A stretch of 64,000 nt of DNA from Gonatopus flavifemur (GCA_018340375.1 JAFFJZ010000007.1:7502001-7566000), one strand, 5' to 3'; positions 43,141 to 55,593 are shown, numbered from the stretch's first letter. Numbers and translations: made by a program. Notes: generated by a model not told the origin, from the sequence alone.

Positions 43141-46100
43141 CTTCCCAAACACAGTAAGTATGTTCTGAAATTCTGTATTTTTAGACATTCCCTATTCAAA
43201 CAATTGCTCTTTCTATTCAGGAACCAATTGTTTGACCCTCTGGATTTCCTTTTCAGTCAATCCAAAGGTTAGGATCCCCAACCCGTTAATACAAATTTCT
43301 CTTTTTCTTTCTCCACTGTTTCTCTTTTGCCCCAGTTAACTTCTGTCACTGAAATTCCTTGATTCTGATTTGGATATTTTGGAAGAAATATAAAAATTTC
43401 AGATTCTCTACTCCATTGTAATCATCGAGAGATAAATGAGTTTCTCAACGCCTTGGTTTAATTTTGACAATTCATTGTCTTAACATAACTATTTCCAAAA
43501 GATAGTTCCTCAAAGGAAATAAGAATTTCGCACCTTATAGTTTCAAATGATCATATTTCCAAAATATGATCCATTGAGTTGACCTAATAATTTTCGAAAG
43601 ATAGAAGCACCTTGTAATCATTTTGACTTAGCTATTGAAAATTTTCAGAAGATTGTGAAGAGTTGATGATTTCCAAAGGATATCATGAGTTTATTTTCTA
43701 TCCTTGAGAGTAATGGATTCTTTGTTTTTATCAGAAAGATGGAAACAATCGCTCGATTAAATGAGTGAATTAGATGGGCAGAGGCGAGGATTGCTGAAAG
43801 ACGAGTAGTTTTCCACTCTCTTACAAAAAAGAAAGAAGCGGAAAACCCCAGATTTCGGAGGAATCACATCCAGGACAAACGTCGGATTTATAAATGGAAA
43901 AACGAAAGTAACATCATAGAATGGATTTTGAAAAAACCATAATAGTTTAAATCGTTGCACAAATTGTTGTGATGTTTGTATGCCTGCTCTTCCTCTCTTC
44001 CTCCTGCGATACTTTGCCCTCAACACTTAGCTTCAAATATCGAACAAGAAGAAGAAAAGGAAAAACTCAAAGTCGAGCGTAAGTGTGAGGCGAAGCTAAA
44101 GAGAAGTGATAGCAAGCTTAAAAAAACAGTAAGCAAGCGTTGAAAAAAACAGTAAGCAAGCGTTCGAAAAACAGTAACCAAGCATGTGAGAGAGAATGCA
44201 AAAGGTGTATAAAGAAAGAGCATTAAATATTCTCCTGAAAAGGGAGAAAAGGAATGTCGGAGAATCACGGTGGAGACCAAATGTCGAAAGAGCGCCAGGT
44301 GACGGTATATTCGCCACCAAATTTTGAATACAAATTTTAGAAGTCAAATTCAGAGAAATCTCATACGTGGTTTCTGATGTACTACTTACTGGACTAGCAA
44401 GTCGTGAGGGGTGGGTTGCGGAAGAAGCAAGGAAATAACATCTTGTATAAAAAGAAATGAAAATTCAAAATGTCAAATTAAAAGAAAGTATAATTAACAA
44501 ACGTATCAAGCAAGAAAGAGAGTGAACGTTTCGTTCACATGTTTCACAAAGAAAACAGTTCGATATAATCGATTCACAATAGCTTCACCAGATCGATTTA
44601 CAATAGCTTTACCAGATCGATTTGTGGAAATTCCAATGTCCCGTTCGTTGTGCAAAGTTATTGACCGCATACGGTTTACGAAATAGTTCCGAATTAAATT
44701 CAAATGTAAATTGAAATAAAGTATAATTAAAGAAGTTGATATGAAAGCGAACGGTATGTTCGCACGATTTAAAAGAGAATTAAGCAAACTTTACAAAATA
44801 CTTGATGAAGCTACTTCACTTCCAACCAATGAAGTACAATATAAAGTTCACACGCGTTGGTTGTGCTCGTTCGAAAGAGAAACTCTAACGGCAAACCAAA
44901 TTACAGATAGCTTACGGTGAAACAACGATTCCAAAGTCTTGACATTAACACGGTTCGCTCCTTTGACAAATCAGATTACAGATAGCTTACGGTGAAGTAA
45001 CAATTCCAAAGTCTCGACACTATTTTGACGAATTTCTTCTGCAGAGCCGATAGCGCGTGAACCGTGTCACCACCATGGCAATCAAGCGAATCCACCGCGA
45101 CGAGAACGATAGAGTTCATGGAATCAACCGTATAAAACAAGAAAGACACAAGACAAGTCGCGAGCGACAAGAGAGAGAAAGATGAATGACTCATATCTAT
45201 ACGATCGGCTGGAATAGGTCACCCCTGGCCCCGTACGGCTGTTGTGGAGGTGTCGTCATGATACCCCAGTAATCCTCGGAACACCCAGTAGAAATACAAG
45301 AACGAATTCGCGTACGACACCAAACACGATGAGGCTTGCGAACGGTATTTTCTCTCACGGACAAGTATGTGGTTAGCGGTCCAACTACGGAATGCCGTTG
45401 CTCGGTGCGAGACAACGGGTCATTCGTTCCGCGCTTGCGCGTGGTTCGTTCGCAAGTGGCCATGGTAGTGCACGCATACATAACGTTCAGTTTTGAATAG
45501 TTTTATTAGAATCTAGTCGTTCATTCATCCCTGACGATCCATTAAGACGCTGTTCGATCGTTCGCGAAGACGTCAGTTGTCATCGACCATAGAAAAGCCT
45601 GTTTTCCTTCGTTGATTTTTGCGCTTTCCTGTGCTCCTTTATGATAAACAGGGAGGTCCGAGTAGACCAGTGTAAGGTAGAGAAGGATGAAAGTTCATCA
45701 TCGATGAGTGTTCGGAGTGGCATTCTCGTTGTTTTCCTCTCTCTCCGGTACGTATACGTTACGTTGTATACGTCGGTCCTCTCTCTCTCTCGTTCGCTCG
45801 TAACAAATAAATTGAGACGAATATTCGTGGTTAAAGAAAAGTCATATGTTTGTTACCACGGTTGGTCACTCGGCTCACGCGTTCATCGACACATATACGA
45901 ATCAAGATTTCTTGATTACTTCTACTTTTGAATTCTCAAATTCTAATATCCCATTTCAACTATCTATAAATCAAACATTTTTTCAAGTGAATCGTGAGTT
46001 TAATAATTGCACATCAAAAGTTATTGCTAAGTTCACTCATTGAGTTCTCGACTATTATAATCTTGAAAGATTCTCTTCTATGTAAATTCTTGAAGATAAG

Positions 46101-46555
46101 CAATATTTACATGGGAAAAATAGTGTGAACAAAGGACAATCCCGTTTGGGATTCCGTTGTTGGACGGTTTATTCTAAAAAAAACGCGTGGCGACGACGAG
46201 AGAGAGAATATTGTAACTGGCATGTTACATTGTATAGCGTTTTCTATTCAATACTACGATTGTGAGATTTGTAAATTAAACGAAAAGAATCATCTATACT
46301 TAAACGACGAACAATTATTACAGAAGGGTTTCACTCCCGAAGAAATTATAGAGTGACAAATCAATAATGATCAGCTTGTAGAGATTAATTCTGTGAATCA
46401 ACTATGATTTTACCCGATTTCATTTCTTATTGACTTCGCCTTTTTCTCTCTTACCACTCTAGAAATATCAATCCTACCCCTTCCTTCCTTAACCGATAAA
46501 TAGGGGAATCAAATTCCATTGCCGTCCTGCATGGCAACATCCAGGACGTGACAGG
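43141..46555. other. no gene recognised; several short tandem duplications
   Basis: The stretch holds three AAAACAGTAAGCAAGCGTT units at 44125-44185, a 23-bp duplication (CACCAGATCGATTTACAATAG) at 44572-44622, and a ~72-bp duplication (TTACAGATAGCTTACGGTGAA) at 44900-45020. A moderately GC-rich block lies at 45200-45480, followed by CT/GA-rich sequence. The 94-codon minus-strand frame at 45197-45481 has no recognisable content. Regulatory or LTR origin is possible but unsupported. Confidence 0.45.
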
Positions 46556-46557
46556 GA

Positions 46558-46690
46558 CAAGATTTTGGAGAATAATAATGCCAAGGTGTATTCCACCTGG
46601 AAAAACCTGGAAAACCTGGAATTGTCAGGGAATTTCATTATGTCCTGGAAAGTCAGGGAATTGTCAGGGAAATTTTCGAAATGAGCTAGA
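46558..46690. repeat. CCTGGAAAA / GTCAGGGAA subterminal-type repeat cluster
   Basis: ACCTGGAAAAACCTGGAAAACC, TGGAATTGTCAGGGAATTTC, then GTCCTGGAAAGTCAGGGAATTG and GTCAGGGAAATTTTC. Such arrays of short words are known near the tips of several animal DNA transposons. Only one end is recognisable here. Confidence 0.55.
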
Positions 46691-47067
46691 AATTTCCCGC
46701 ACGTTGAATATTCTCTTCTCTTTACAAATTTCATTCAGAATATTGAATTCATCTCAATTTATGTATGGATTGATCAGGTTTCACTACAAAATCATCGTAG
46801 AGGATATTAATTGGTTCAATTATATGCAACAACCAATCAAATCTTTGATTCTAGGAGGAGTGAATTATTGTAGGTTATACCCAGAAAATGATGAAAGAAT
46901 GAAATGATTGATTCTCCCCATAGCCTCAAACATTATTCCAATTATTTCAAGTATTACTTATTCCATCTCATTGAACATTTTCCCACACAACATTCCAAAC
47001 ATTTATTATGTTCTTTGAATGAATCAGGAAGTTCTCCAATGCGTGGATTTCGGGATTTCTCAGTTGC

Positions 47068-47142
47068 CTTTTATATGAAGTCTAGGAGTTATCAGAAAGT
47101 TAATTCAGCTCACTTTCTGATAACTTGTGGACTTCATAAGGA
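47068..47142. repeat. small hairpin
   Basis: GAAGTCTAGGAGTTATCAGAAAGT pairs with ACTTTCTGATAACTTGTGGACTTC across a short loop. No flanking duplication is evident. Confidence 0.7.
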
Positions 47143-47598
47143 AGTCAAAACTAAAATATTCCAGAAATCGACGCATCACAGAACTCCCTGATATGACTTG
47201 GTGAACATAGTGAAATGTTGTGGAAGAATGTTCACTGCTCAATTCAAACATAAAGTATACCTTTCAAGTAACACCATGTGCGTAAAATATTATCTGAACG
47301 TTGCTGTAATATTTCAATGTCCAACAAACATCTTCAGAACGTTTGACGAATGTTTTGTACTACTAGGACTAAGAGGAGAGTATTTCATGATTGAATTCTA
47401 TGCTGGAACTTGGTGTAATCATGCTGTAAGCGCCAAAAGCTTTTGGTTCATTATATTGATACGGAGGGCGCACGAGATGCTAGCTCCCGAGTGAAAACGA
47501 AATCGTATGGGCGAGATCAATGCGTTATCAGCTGATAGAAGTATGGCGAATGAGACTTTCCCATACTTGCTCTGGGAGTTGGTTGACGATGCCGTGAG

Positions 47599-47765
47599 CA
47601 GGCATGGTACAATGTCGCTTTTTCAACTTTTTGTCACTTTTTTTTTCAACGTCACTTTTTTGTCACTTCTTCCTAAATTGGTCACTTTTCGTCACTTTTT
47701 TACAAAAATGCATCAATAAAAAAACAAAAGAAGTTATTTCACTTCACATCACTTTTCCCTTGATT
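47599..47765 (+). repeat. transposon end resembling the 6-bp-TSD element
   Basis: CAGGCATGGTACAATGTCGC is followed by an array of GTCACTTTTT and TTCACTT words. This is the same architecture as the CAGGCATGCTAG tip plus CTCACTTTT array at 31434. The matching opposite tip was not found, so this is a solitary or truncated end. Confidence 0.6.
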
Positions 47766-48063
47766 AACCCCCGTGGTTAAAGTGTCATAACGATTCATAG
47801 AAGTTCGATTGTATTATTTATGGAATTTCATCAATGAATATGGAAGACTGATATTGAATTTCTATGAATCGCTATGACACTTTGACGAAGGGCATTGAGT
47901 CCCAGGGCTGGTACAACATAAATAGCGCCAAAGTATCAACGGCATTGATTGCATTAGCAGAAGATAAGATATACCCAAACAGCGAAAATTGCTGAGCAAT
48001 CGTTGCATCAAAGTTGTTGCACGATATTTATGTATCATTGCTTGGAAGTTGCCAGCATTATTA

Positions 48064-48358
48064 CACGGAGGAAAAGGAATAGTTGCAGCAACTACTTGAA
48101 TAGTCAATTTTCGACCATTTAACTGAGTAGTTGGGCAACCACTTAGTAGTCAGGACAACTATCGCGTTAGCTGCCTCAACCAACTCGATAGTTCCACTAA
48201 CTGACGTAAATACCTGGTAATTCGCCAGATATTTACGTTAGTTAGTGGAACTATTAAGTTAGTTGTCCTGACTACTAAGGAGTTGCAGCAAGTACTTAAG
48301 TAGATGGTCGAAAATCGACTATTTAAGTAGTTGCTGCAACTATTCCTTTTTCTCCGTG
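48064..48358. mobile_element. foldback MITE, CACGGAGGAAAAGG ends, TA target
   Basis: The arms pair from CACGGAGGAAAAGGAATAGT inward through TTGCAGCAACTACTT and CAGGACAACT to AACTGACGTAAATA/TATTTACGTTAGTT around a short loop. TA lies outside both ends (48062-48063, 48359-48360). It is nested in an older CAAACAGCGAAAATTGC-type repeat that resumes after it. Confidence 0.85.
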
Positions 48359-48935
48359 TAGAAATATTCTTCGGAGAACCTGTGCAACTTCCAAACTGAT
48401 ATTGCTGCATAGCAGTTACATTCCATCGCCGAGAATTTGCTCGCTTTATTAACCAAGATCATCATCAGCACTAGTGCAACCGTTTCTCTACGATCGGACT
48501 GTCGAAATATTGCAACAAATAGTACGGCAACAATAATGATGATGATGAAAATACCTATAACTTCTTGAATAACGAACCAAAAGTTTGTATTTTCATATAT
48601 TTTCAGAAGAACATATTAAAAAATTATTCAAAGAGTTTCTATCCTCTTTTACCCTTTATTTTTGGACTTGAAACATTGAATAACGTTGGTAAAGTCAGGG
48701 TGCACTTTGTTTTTCTGAAAATTTTCCATTTCAGACTTCTTTCTATTCATTCAAAAATTTTCAAGCTTGATCTGATCGTGGAATATTCCCAATTACTATT
48801 TGTTTTACTTCTGAAAATGTAGAACTATTTCTTGCTTCATAAGTCGTGATGGGAATAAACTTGTATTGTTGAATATCTTGTTCTCTTCATCAATGGAATA
48901 AATCACATTAAAATGAATGTGATTATGTGAACTAC
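48359..48935. other. no gene recognised
   Basis: AT-rich; no coding or structural feature beyond fragments of the CAAACAGC-type repeat near its start. Confidence 0.5.
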
Positions 48936-50109
48936 CCAGACAGCAAAGTGCTAAGCAAATTTGCAGCGAATTGCCACAAATATCGAGAAAACGATACAGT
49001 TTAATGTAAATTCAATCCTAATGTAAATTTCACAAAACTCTTTTTAAATTTTTTGAAACGAGAACAGACTGGAAGAAGTTCAATTTTGAGATGAGCGTGG
49101 AATTCATAATTATTCTACCCATGTATCTTTTAGAAAACCTGAGGACATTTTGTTTTTCGAACCAATGACCATAACATTATGTTATTTTGGTAACAGTTTT
49201 GATTTGGACTCTTTTCAAGTACTTTACGTTGAATTTCAGAGGATAGTAACGCCGGTATTCTAGCCATTGTGAAGATATTACTCAACCCATCAAGTCCGGG
49301 AAATGCAGGATTTCAACTGTAATTTTAAACGTTGCAAATGATATATAAATCATTAAAAACTCATAGCAAAAATACCTGACCTACTATTTTCGAGGTTGCT
49401 CTTTCGGTTGCTGAGGTCAAAATTACCTTCAGATGGCGCTAGAATACCGATACGGCCGATTTAAAATAAAAAGTCGACAAAAAATTGGAGGATATTTGAC
49501 TTTGTGATTCTTTCACGGGTTGAAAATGCACTCAAAATTATTCAAAACATCAACCAAGGGTGCACAAAATATCTCAACGATGTATCATAACGAATCCAGC
49601 ATCAGATGTTCAAAATTCAATATGGCGGATTCAATATGGCATACCGAAATTCATTACATCACTCAAAATCATGCAATAATGTTTATACGTGAAGTTTCCG
49701 CAAGAAAATTGGTTGTTTCCGTCCGTTAATTATTCCATGTGCACGTTTCCCAAGTCAAACTACGTAGCAAGTTTATATTCTTGTATGCTCCCCAATAACT
49801 CAGTTCTTCATGTGATAAACTTCGTCTTTATTTTCTCCGATTCACTTGATGATAATGTCAAATTCAATTACCCTAATAATAACTGATATTCACTTCTAAT
49901 ATTTTCATCGCGTGTCACCAGTCTAATTACACTTTAGAATACTAATATTTTCTAAATCATTGAACTCGAAATTCAGACATACTATTGTTTATCCTAAACA
50001 ACTATATTGATTGTTTTTCTATGATATTCGAATATTTTTCCTGACCTGCCGAGGGTAATTGATTTTCGGCCCGCTTTTTTTCCTTCTCGCACTTATTATC
50101 ACTCGAAAT

Positions 50110-51785
50110 ATGGCACCAAAACGCAAAAGAAAGTCAACAAATCGTGCAGATTATGAGGTTGACACACCGGATGATGATTATGATCAAATATTACTCCTAC
50201 CAAATTCAAATGATTCTGGAGACTCAGATGAAGAATCCGATATCGATTACGATGGCAATTCCAATGAAATAGATGAAATTCTATCCGAGTGTTCATACAA
50301 AAAAGTATCTAGGTCATATGATGATAACCAAACAAAGTTGGAGAAAGATCATGATTATGTTTGGGTTGATGGTGAGAAAAAGTATAACAATGAACTAATG
50401 AATGAATGTTTTCTCAGTGGAAGTCAAAAAAGATCTATACGTGAATCTTCACATGTTCAATCAACTATTTGAACACTTTTTTTCAATCGGAATGGAAAAT
50501 GATATAGTGGAAGCCACCAAAGAGAATGGATATACTCTAAGTCTGAATGATTTGGACACTTATTCAGGAATTTTGATTTTATCAAGCTTCAATAAACGTA
50601 AATCTCGAAAAGATTATTGGTCCCTTGACCCTATTTTAAGTTGCGAAATTGTTCGATCTGCCATGTCACGTGATACTTTTCTTGGAATCAAATCGAGAAT
50701 AAAGTATTCAAAAACTAGCGATGAAAAAAAAGATGATAAAGCTTGGCGAGTTGGGGGTCTTGTTGGACAAGTTCCGTAAAAATATTCAAAAATTTGGGTT
50801 TTTTGAATCTGCGTTATCGGTGGACGAAATGATGGCTCAATCTTATGCCAGAACCAGCTTGAAGCAATTCATTCGCGGAAAACCGATACGATTCGGTTTG
50901 AAATTTTGGGGACTTTGTTCAGCAAACGGATATTTGTTTGATCTCGATCTGTACTGTGGAAAGGGATCACGAGTTGATAAACTAAACAAATGCGCCCTCG
51001 GTACAAAAGTGGTCATGCATCTATTGGATAAATTTCTCAAGGATACACCCTCCTCTACCATATCGAAATATTATTTGTATCATGACAATTATTTTACTAG
51101 CGTTGATCTCATGTTGCACCTGAAAAAATTGGGACTGAAATCCACAGGAACTATTCGAGACAACGGAGTATTGGCTGAAAACATAATTGATAAAAAAGCT
51201 CCCAGAGGCACATTTGTTTCAAAACATGATCAAAAGAGTGGGATCAATTATGTCAGTGTGATGGATTCTGAGCAGGTCTCTATAGCTTCATCAGCTACAG
51301 GAGTGACTACAATGTTACCCTCAAAACGATATAGTGCAAAAGATCATTCAAGAATATCTCTTCCATTTCCTCACGCTTTTCATGTTTACAATCGATTCAT
51401 GGGTGGAGTAGATCTCCACGACAGTCACTGCAACAACGTGCAGACATGTATATGTAGTAAAAAGTGGACTTATGTAGTTTTCACACGTTTAATTCAAACC
51501 GCTATCACAAATGCACGTGTGATTTATAATTTATCAAATCCTGAATCAAAAAAGATTGGTACGAGAGATGTTGCTATGAGTGTTGCTAGACATTATTTGG
51601 ATATTGGACAGAAGAGGTATAATAAAAAACATAACTTTCGTCGCGAAACAAGTCAAAAAAAATGTTCCACAAAGGGATGTATTATTCGCACATGCATATA
51701 CTGCTGCACCTGTGATTCGTATTATTGTAAAAATTGTAAAGACAGATTTCATGCGAATCTTCAAGGAAAAAAAGTGGAAGAATAG
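50110..51785 (+). pseudogene. piggyBac transposase, two frameshifts
   Basis: The ATG at 50110 opens a basic-acidic N terminus (MAPKRKRKS, then a long acidic stretch). Reading moves to a second frame near 50400-50460 (SLNDLDTYSGILILSSFNKR, SMSRDTF-like block) and to a third near 50730. The last frame has LSVDEMMAQSY (first catalytic Asp), YHDNYFTS (second) and YNRFMGGVDLHD (third). The C terminus is a Cys-rich zinc-binding domain (CSTKGC, TCIYCCTCDSYYCKNC) typical of piggyBac proteins that recognise the element ends. Total coding length is ~555 codons, about family size. Two indels prevent expression of a full protein; otherwise the motifs are intact. Confidence 0.92.
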
Positions 51786-52129
51786 AAGCTCTCTATCGAT
51801 AATTCAGGCTTAAAGATGAACAGAATGAGCTTCTTTAGTCATGTATAAAGTCATGAGTTAAAAGGAGGGAACATAGAAAAGATTATAAAAATATCATTGA
51901 AAAATTTTGAAAAGAAATAAAAAATAAAAACAATACAAACAAATTTTTAATTCAAAAAATACAAAAAAAAACAAAAAAAGAAGAGACTCTTGCCGTCCAC
52001 CTCCACGTGGTTTGAGTTGGGAAACATTCATATGAAACGGCTAACGGACGGAAATAACCAATTTTTTCCGTGAAACCCTGTATAAACATGATTGCATGAT
52101 TTTGAGTCATATTATGAATTTTGGTATGC

Positions 52130-52800
52130 CACATTGGATCCGCCATCTGGAATTATTGATATCCAACTTTAAATACGTTGTCAGCGACTCTAAAAATCTC
52201 CTCGTATACACATTTTCTTGTGATTTAGAAGCATTTTATGAATTTCAGTATGCCATATCGAATCCGCCATCTTGGATTTCGGAAATCTGATGCTGGAGTC
52301 GTTGTCAGTGACCTCGAGAACCTCAGTATACCAATTTTCATCCACCTTCAAGAGTTTTCTCGAATTTTCGTCCACCATCTTGGGTCCGCCATCTTGAATT
52401 CTGGAAATCTAATGCTGAATTCGTAATCAGCGACGTCAATAACCTCGGTGGATCGATTTCAATCCACCACCGAGGCTTTTTTTGACTTTTCATCCACCAT
52501 CTTAGGTCCGCCATCTTGAATTTTGAGAATGTGATAATGGATTCTTAATCAGGAACCTCAAAAACCTGAGCATACCGATTTTCAGCCATTTTCGAGGCTT
52601 TTTCTGACTTTTTGTCCGCCCCCTCCCTAGTAGCATCAGAATGTTGTGTATATACTATGCACGTTCATAGTATATCTAGATATACTATGAACGTTCATAG
52701 TACATATACATTGTTCGGTTGCTACTTGGGCTGGATCCGTCATTTTGAATTTTGAAAATCTAATGTTTGATTCGTAGTCAGCGACCTCAAAAACCTCTGG
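52130..52800 (+). repeat. subterminal tandem repeats of the piggyBac, ~115-150-bp unit, about five copies
   Basis: Each unit contains GGATCCGCCATCTTGAATTY, GAAATCTRATGCTGRATTCG and AGTCAGCGACCTCAAAAACC, with most units adding ATACCRATTTTCATCCACC. The left end of the transposon has only one related segment (49590-49650, inverted), so the expansion is one-sided. Confidence 0.8.
52628..52727. repeat. 100-bp palindrome inside the subterminal repeats
   Basis: TAGTAGCAT...ATATACTATG, ACGTTCATAGTATATC on the left is mirrored by GATATACTATGAACGT and ...TTGCTACTTGGG on the right, around TAGA. It interrupts one tandem unit and is probably a very small MITE. Confidence 0.75.
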
Positions 52801-53250
52801 GTACTTCTCTCGAAGAATACTGAACGAATAAAATTATATGTTCTGTCAATTTTCTCTAGATTCTCAGAATTGCAAGTTATTTTGGTGAATATATGGTAAA
52901 TTGAGAGAGGTTAGGTCTCTTTCAAGTCTGGGAAAAAATTCTATCGTAAAGTTGAGATATTTTGTGCACCCTCGGTTGATGTTTCGAATAATTTTGAGTG
53001 CATTTTCAACCCGTGGAGAAATCACAAAGGCGAATATCCTCCAATTTTTTGTCAACTTTTCATTTCAAATCGGCCATATCGGTATTTCAGCGCCATTTGA
53101 AGGTAATTTTGACCTCAGCAACCGAAAGAGCAACCTCGAAAATAGTAGGTAAGGTATTTTTGCCATGAGTTTTTAATGATTTATATATCATTTGCAACGT
53201 CCAAAATTACAGTTGAAAAACTGCATTTCCCGGACTTAATGGGTTAAAAA

Positions 53251-53665
53251 CGCCTCGCCAAAAATTTCCCATAGAAAACGATACAATTTTTCCTATGAGT
53301 TTCAATGCGGTTTCTGAAACTGAAATTCCTGATGCTGTATTATGGATTTACGATAGAATTCCATAGAGTTTTATCGTATTCTATAGGACTTGAAAGAAAG
53401 GTATCTGGTTTTATCATGAAATTCCTGTAGAAAAAATATCAGTTATTTAAAAAAAATGTTATGTTTCTCCAAATAATTAATACTTTTTCTATGGGAATTT
53501 CACGATAAAAGCACATACATTTTTCTCAAATCCTATATAATACGATAAGGATCGATAGAATTCTGTCGTGAATTTACGATATAGAGGGATTTCAGTTTCA
53601 GAAATCGCGTTGAAACCCATGGGAAGAATTTCATCGTTTTCTATAGGAAATTTTTTAGCAAGGTG
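53251..53665. mobile_element. foldback element, C(A/G)CCTYGCYAAAA ends
   Basis: The left arm (CGCCTCGCCAAAAATTTCCC, ATAGAAAACGAT, TTTCTGAAACTGAAAT) is the complement of the right arm (ATTTCAGTTTCAGAAATCGC, ATCGTTTTCTATAGGAAATT, TTTTAGCAAGGTG). It starts four bases after the piggyBac TTAA. No clear duplication. Confidence 0.75.
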
Positions 53666-54685
53666 CTTCAATGAGATTGAAATTTTGCTATGCATCACTA
53701 CTTAACATAGAAGTGTGTACAGGAATATATTTCAATTTTGTCAAAGCGTTCTTAAGTAATATCATCCTAGATTAACAATGGCTAGTATTTCGGCGGTGAT
53801 ATAACTTCAACTCTACAAAGGTGCAGCAAATTCCAAGCAATTTGATTACTGAAATTATTGAAAATCCGCTGAATTTTATATTTTAATCATCTAGAACTGT
53901 AGTTGTTGTAGATCTGCTGTATATTTGCTGGGGGTGTGATTGTACAATGCGTTAATTCGAGCTAGTTGTTGAGAATATGCTGTGAATTCGCTCAGTTTTT
54001 CGTTATTTACAAAAGTGATTCGGGTTTTTGGCAATTTGGCGACGCAACTGTCCACCAAATTCTCAACAAATATTTGCTTGATATTTTTGGGCATTTGCTG
54101 CGAATTTGCCTAGCACTCTGCTATCTGGCCGATCATTGCTGAAATTGTTTAAAGGAATTATTTAAGAATTTCGAAAAACGGAGGGTGCCAATCGATTCTA
54201 CAGGAGAAGTCATAAGAAGAAATATATTCATTTCATTTGTGAAAAAGTTGTTTTGCAATAAAATTTATTATAAACAATGATAAGGGAAAAGATAACGTTT
54301 GTCCCATGGACACGCTTTTGCTGATAGGTTCAAACTAATAACGCCGTGGATTGTGTTAGCAAAAAATGAGGTATATTCGTTTCTGTTTGACGAATCGATT
54401 ATTTATTGTTAAAATTAGCTACAAAACGTTATTAATGAAATCCGTCTTTCTGTGCATAAATATATACATGAAAAAGAAATTCAGTGGGCAAAATGAGGAA
54501 CGGATGCGGATAACTGGGGAACTGGCCGCATGCGCATTGCGTTGGGTCTCTGTTTAGAGAAGTGATGCGAGCAGAAAGACTAAAGAGAAGGAGACCAAAC
54601 TCGAGGAGTGGGATAAAATAAGTCGAATGTCATGGCAGCGGTCGCGTAGAAAAGAAAGAACACTAGGGAGGCTTCTGAAGTATCT

Positions 54686-54754
54686 GATCCAAGTGATCCG
54701 GATCACTTTTTCAGCGTTTTGATTGGTTGAAAAGTGATCCGGATCACTTGGATC
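54686..54754. repeat. short hairpin GATCCAAGTGATCCGGATCACTTTTTCA
   Basis: The 28-bp arms GATCCAAGTGATCCGGATCA... and its complement flank a GCGTTTTGATTGGT loop; each arm itself holds a palindrome (AGTGATCCGGATCACT). It abuts the next hairpin directly. Confidence 0.8.
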
Positions 54755-54920
54755 CAGAGCTGCCAGATTGGCATTGCCATTGAGGGAAGTATACCCCCAC
54801 TATCGTCCCATGTATATGAGTTACATGTATGTGTAGGTGTCGTGTGGAGGTGAGAGTATGTATATGAACGATCGTAGGGGTACTATTTCCCTCAATGGCA
54901 ATGCCAATCTGGCAGCTCTG
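54755..54920. mobile_element. foldback MITE, CAGAGCTGCCAGATTGGCAT ends
   Basis: The ~34-bp arms are exact complements (CAGAGCTGCCAGATTGGCAT, TGCCATTGAGGGAA), and partial pairing continues inward (TACCCC/GGGGTA). The loop contains TATG/GTGT-rich sequence. Confidence 0.8.
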
Positions 54921-55012
54921 CTGCGTACATCCCTCGCGCTTCTATGCGATCACCGCCATGATGTCGACACATAACAAACCACCCCTTCTACTCGTTTTTC
55001 ATCGAGTTTGGT

Positions 55013-55593
55013 CCACTGATATCTAATATACACTGGATAGGAAATACGGAAAAATCTCTGTGACGAATTGAACGTGATAGAAGACTCTGACTAGCCATTT
55101 GCATTGCGGTCTAAATGGTCATTTTGTGCGGCAAATTTGACCTTCATAAATACATTTCCAGGAAAATACATTTTACATATTCATAAAACCATCAAATTAT
55201 TAATTTATTCTCTCTAATTGTTTTTGATGTCGTTTCAACTTTATTTTATATCATATATAATGATATACTGTTATTTGTTATTGAGTTTTTTGAGTTTAGA
55301 AGAAAAGAATTATATTTGAACCATTAAAAACTTCTAATTGATTCAAACTATAATCGACTATTCTTTTACAGAGTTTTTCATCATACGAAACAATAATAAC
55401 GATCAAGATTTGATTAATAATTAATATATCCCACAAAACGCATCGGCGACATTCAAATTCCCCACGAAAAATAACCATTTAGACCGTAATGCGAATGGCT
55501 ACTCATAGTTTTCTATCACGTTCAATTCGTCACAAAAATTTTGTATTGCAAAGGTCTTGCATGTCCTATCCAGTGTATATTGGAGATCAGTGG
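55013..55593. mobile_element. inverted-repeat element with ~125-bp arms
   Basis: CCACTGATATCTAATATACACTGGATAGGA and ACGAATTGAACGTGATAGAA, then CCATTTGCATTGCGGTCTAA on the left, are mirrored in 55470-55593. The ~330-bp loop is AT-rich without coding content. Flanks (GAGTTTGGTC / GGTTTGGTC) suggest the arms may extend further. Confidence 0.75.

Larger units (their letters stand above)
49285..53243 (+). mobile_element. piggyBac-type transposon, long inverted ends
   Basis: The tips are CCCATCAAGTCCGGGAAATGC on the left and GCATTTCCCGGACTTAATGGG on the right. TTAA follows at 53244-53247, and a one-base variant TCAA precedes at 49281-49284. The inverted ends extend some 350-480 bp (for example ATCATTAAAAACTCATRGC and GAGGTTGCTCTTTCGGTTGC), which is long for piggyBac. 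The right arm is expanded by subterminal tandem repeats and a palindrome. A piggyBac transposase gene lies between. Confidence 0.88.
48936..54128. mobile_element. older inverted-end element carrying the piggyBac
   Basis: CCAGACAGCAAAGTGCTAAGC, AAATTTGCAGCGAATTGCC at 48936-48990 is mirrored by GGGCATTTGCTGCGAATTTG, CCTAGCACTCTGCTATCTGG at 54075-54128. The piggyBac (49285-53243) and a foldback (53251-53665) lie inside. No clean target-site duplication was found, so the borders are approximate. Confidence 0.6.

Noticed and set aside
45197..45481. 94-codon frame in a GC-rich block
   Set aside because: No recognisable domain, and stops are rarer simply because the block is GC-rich.
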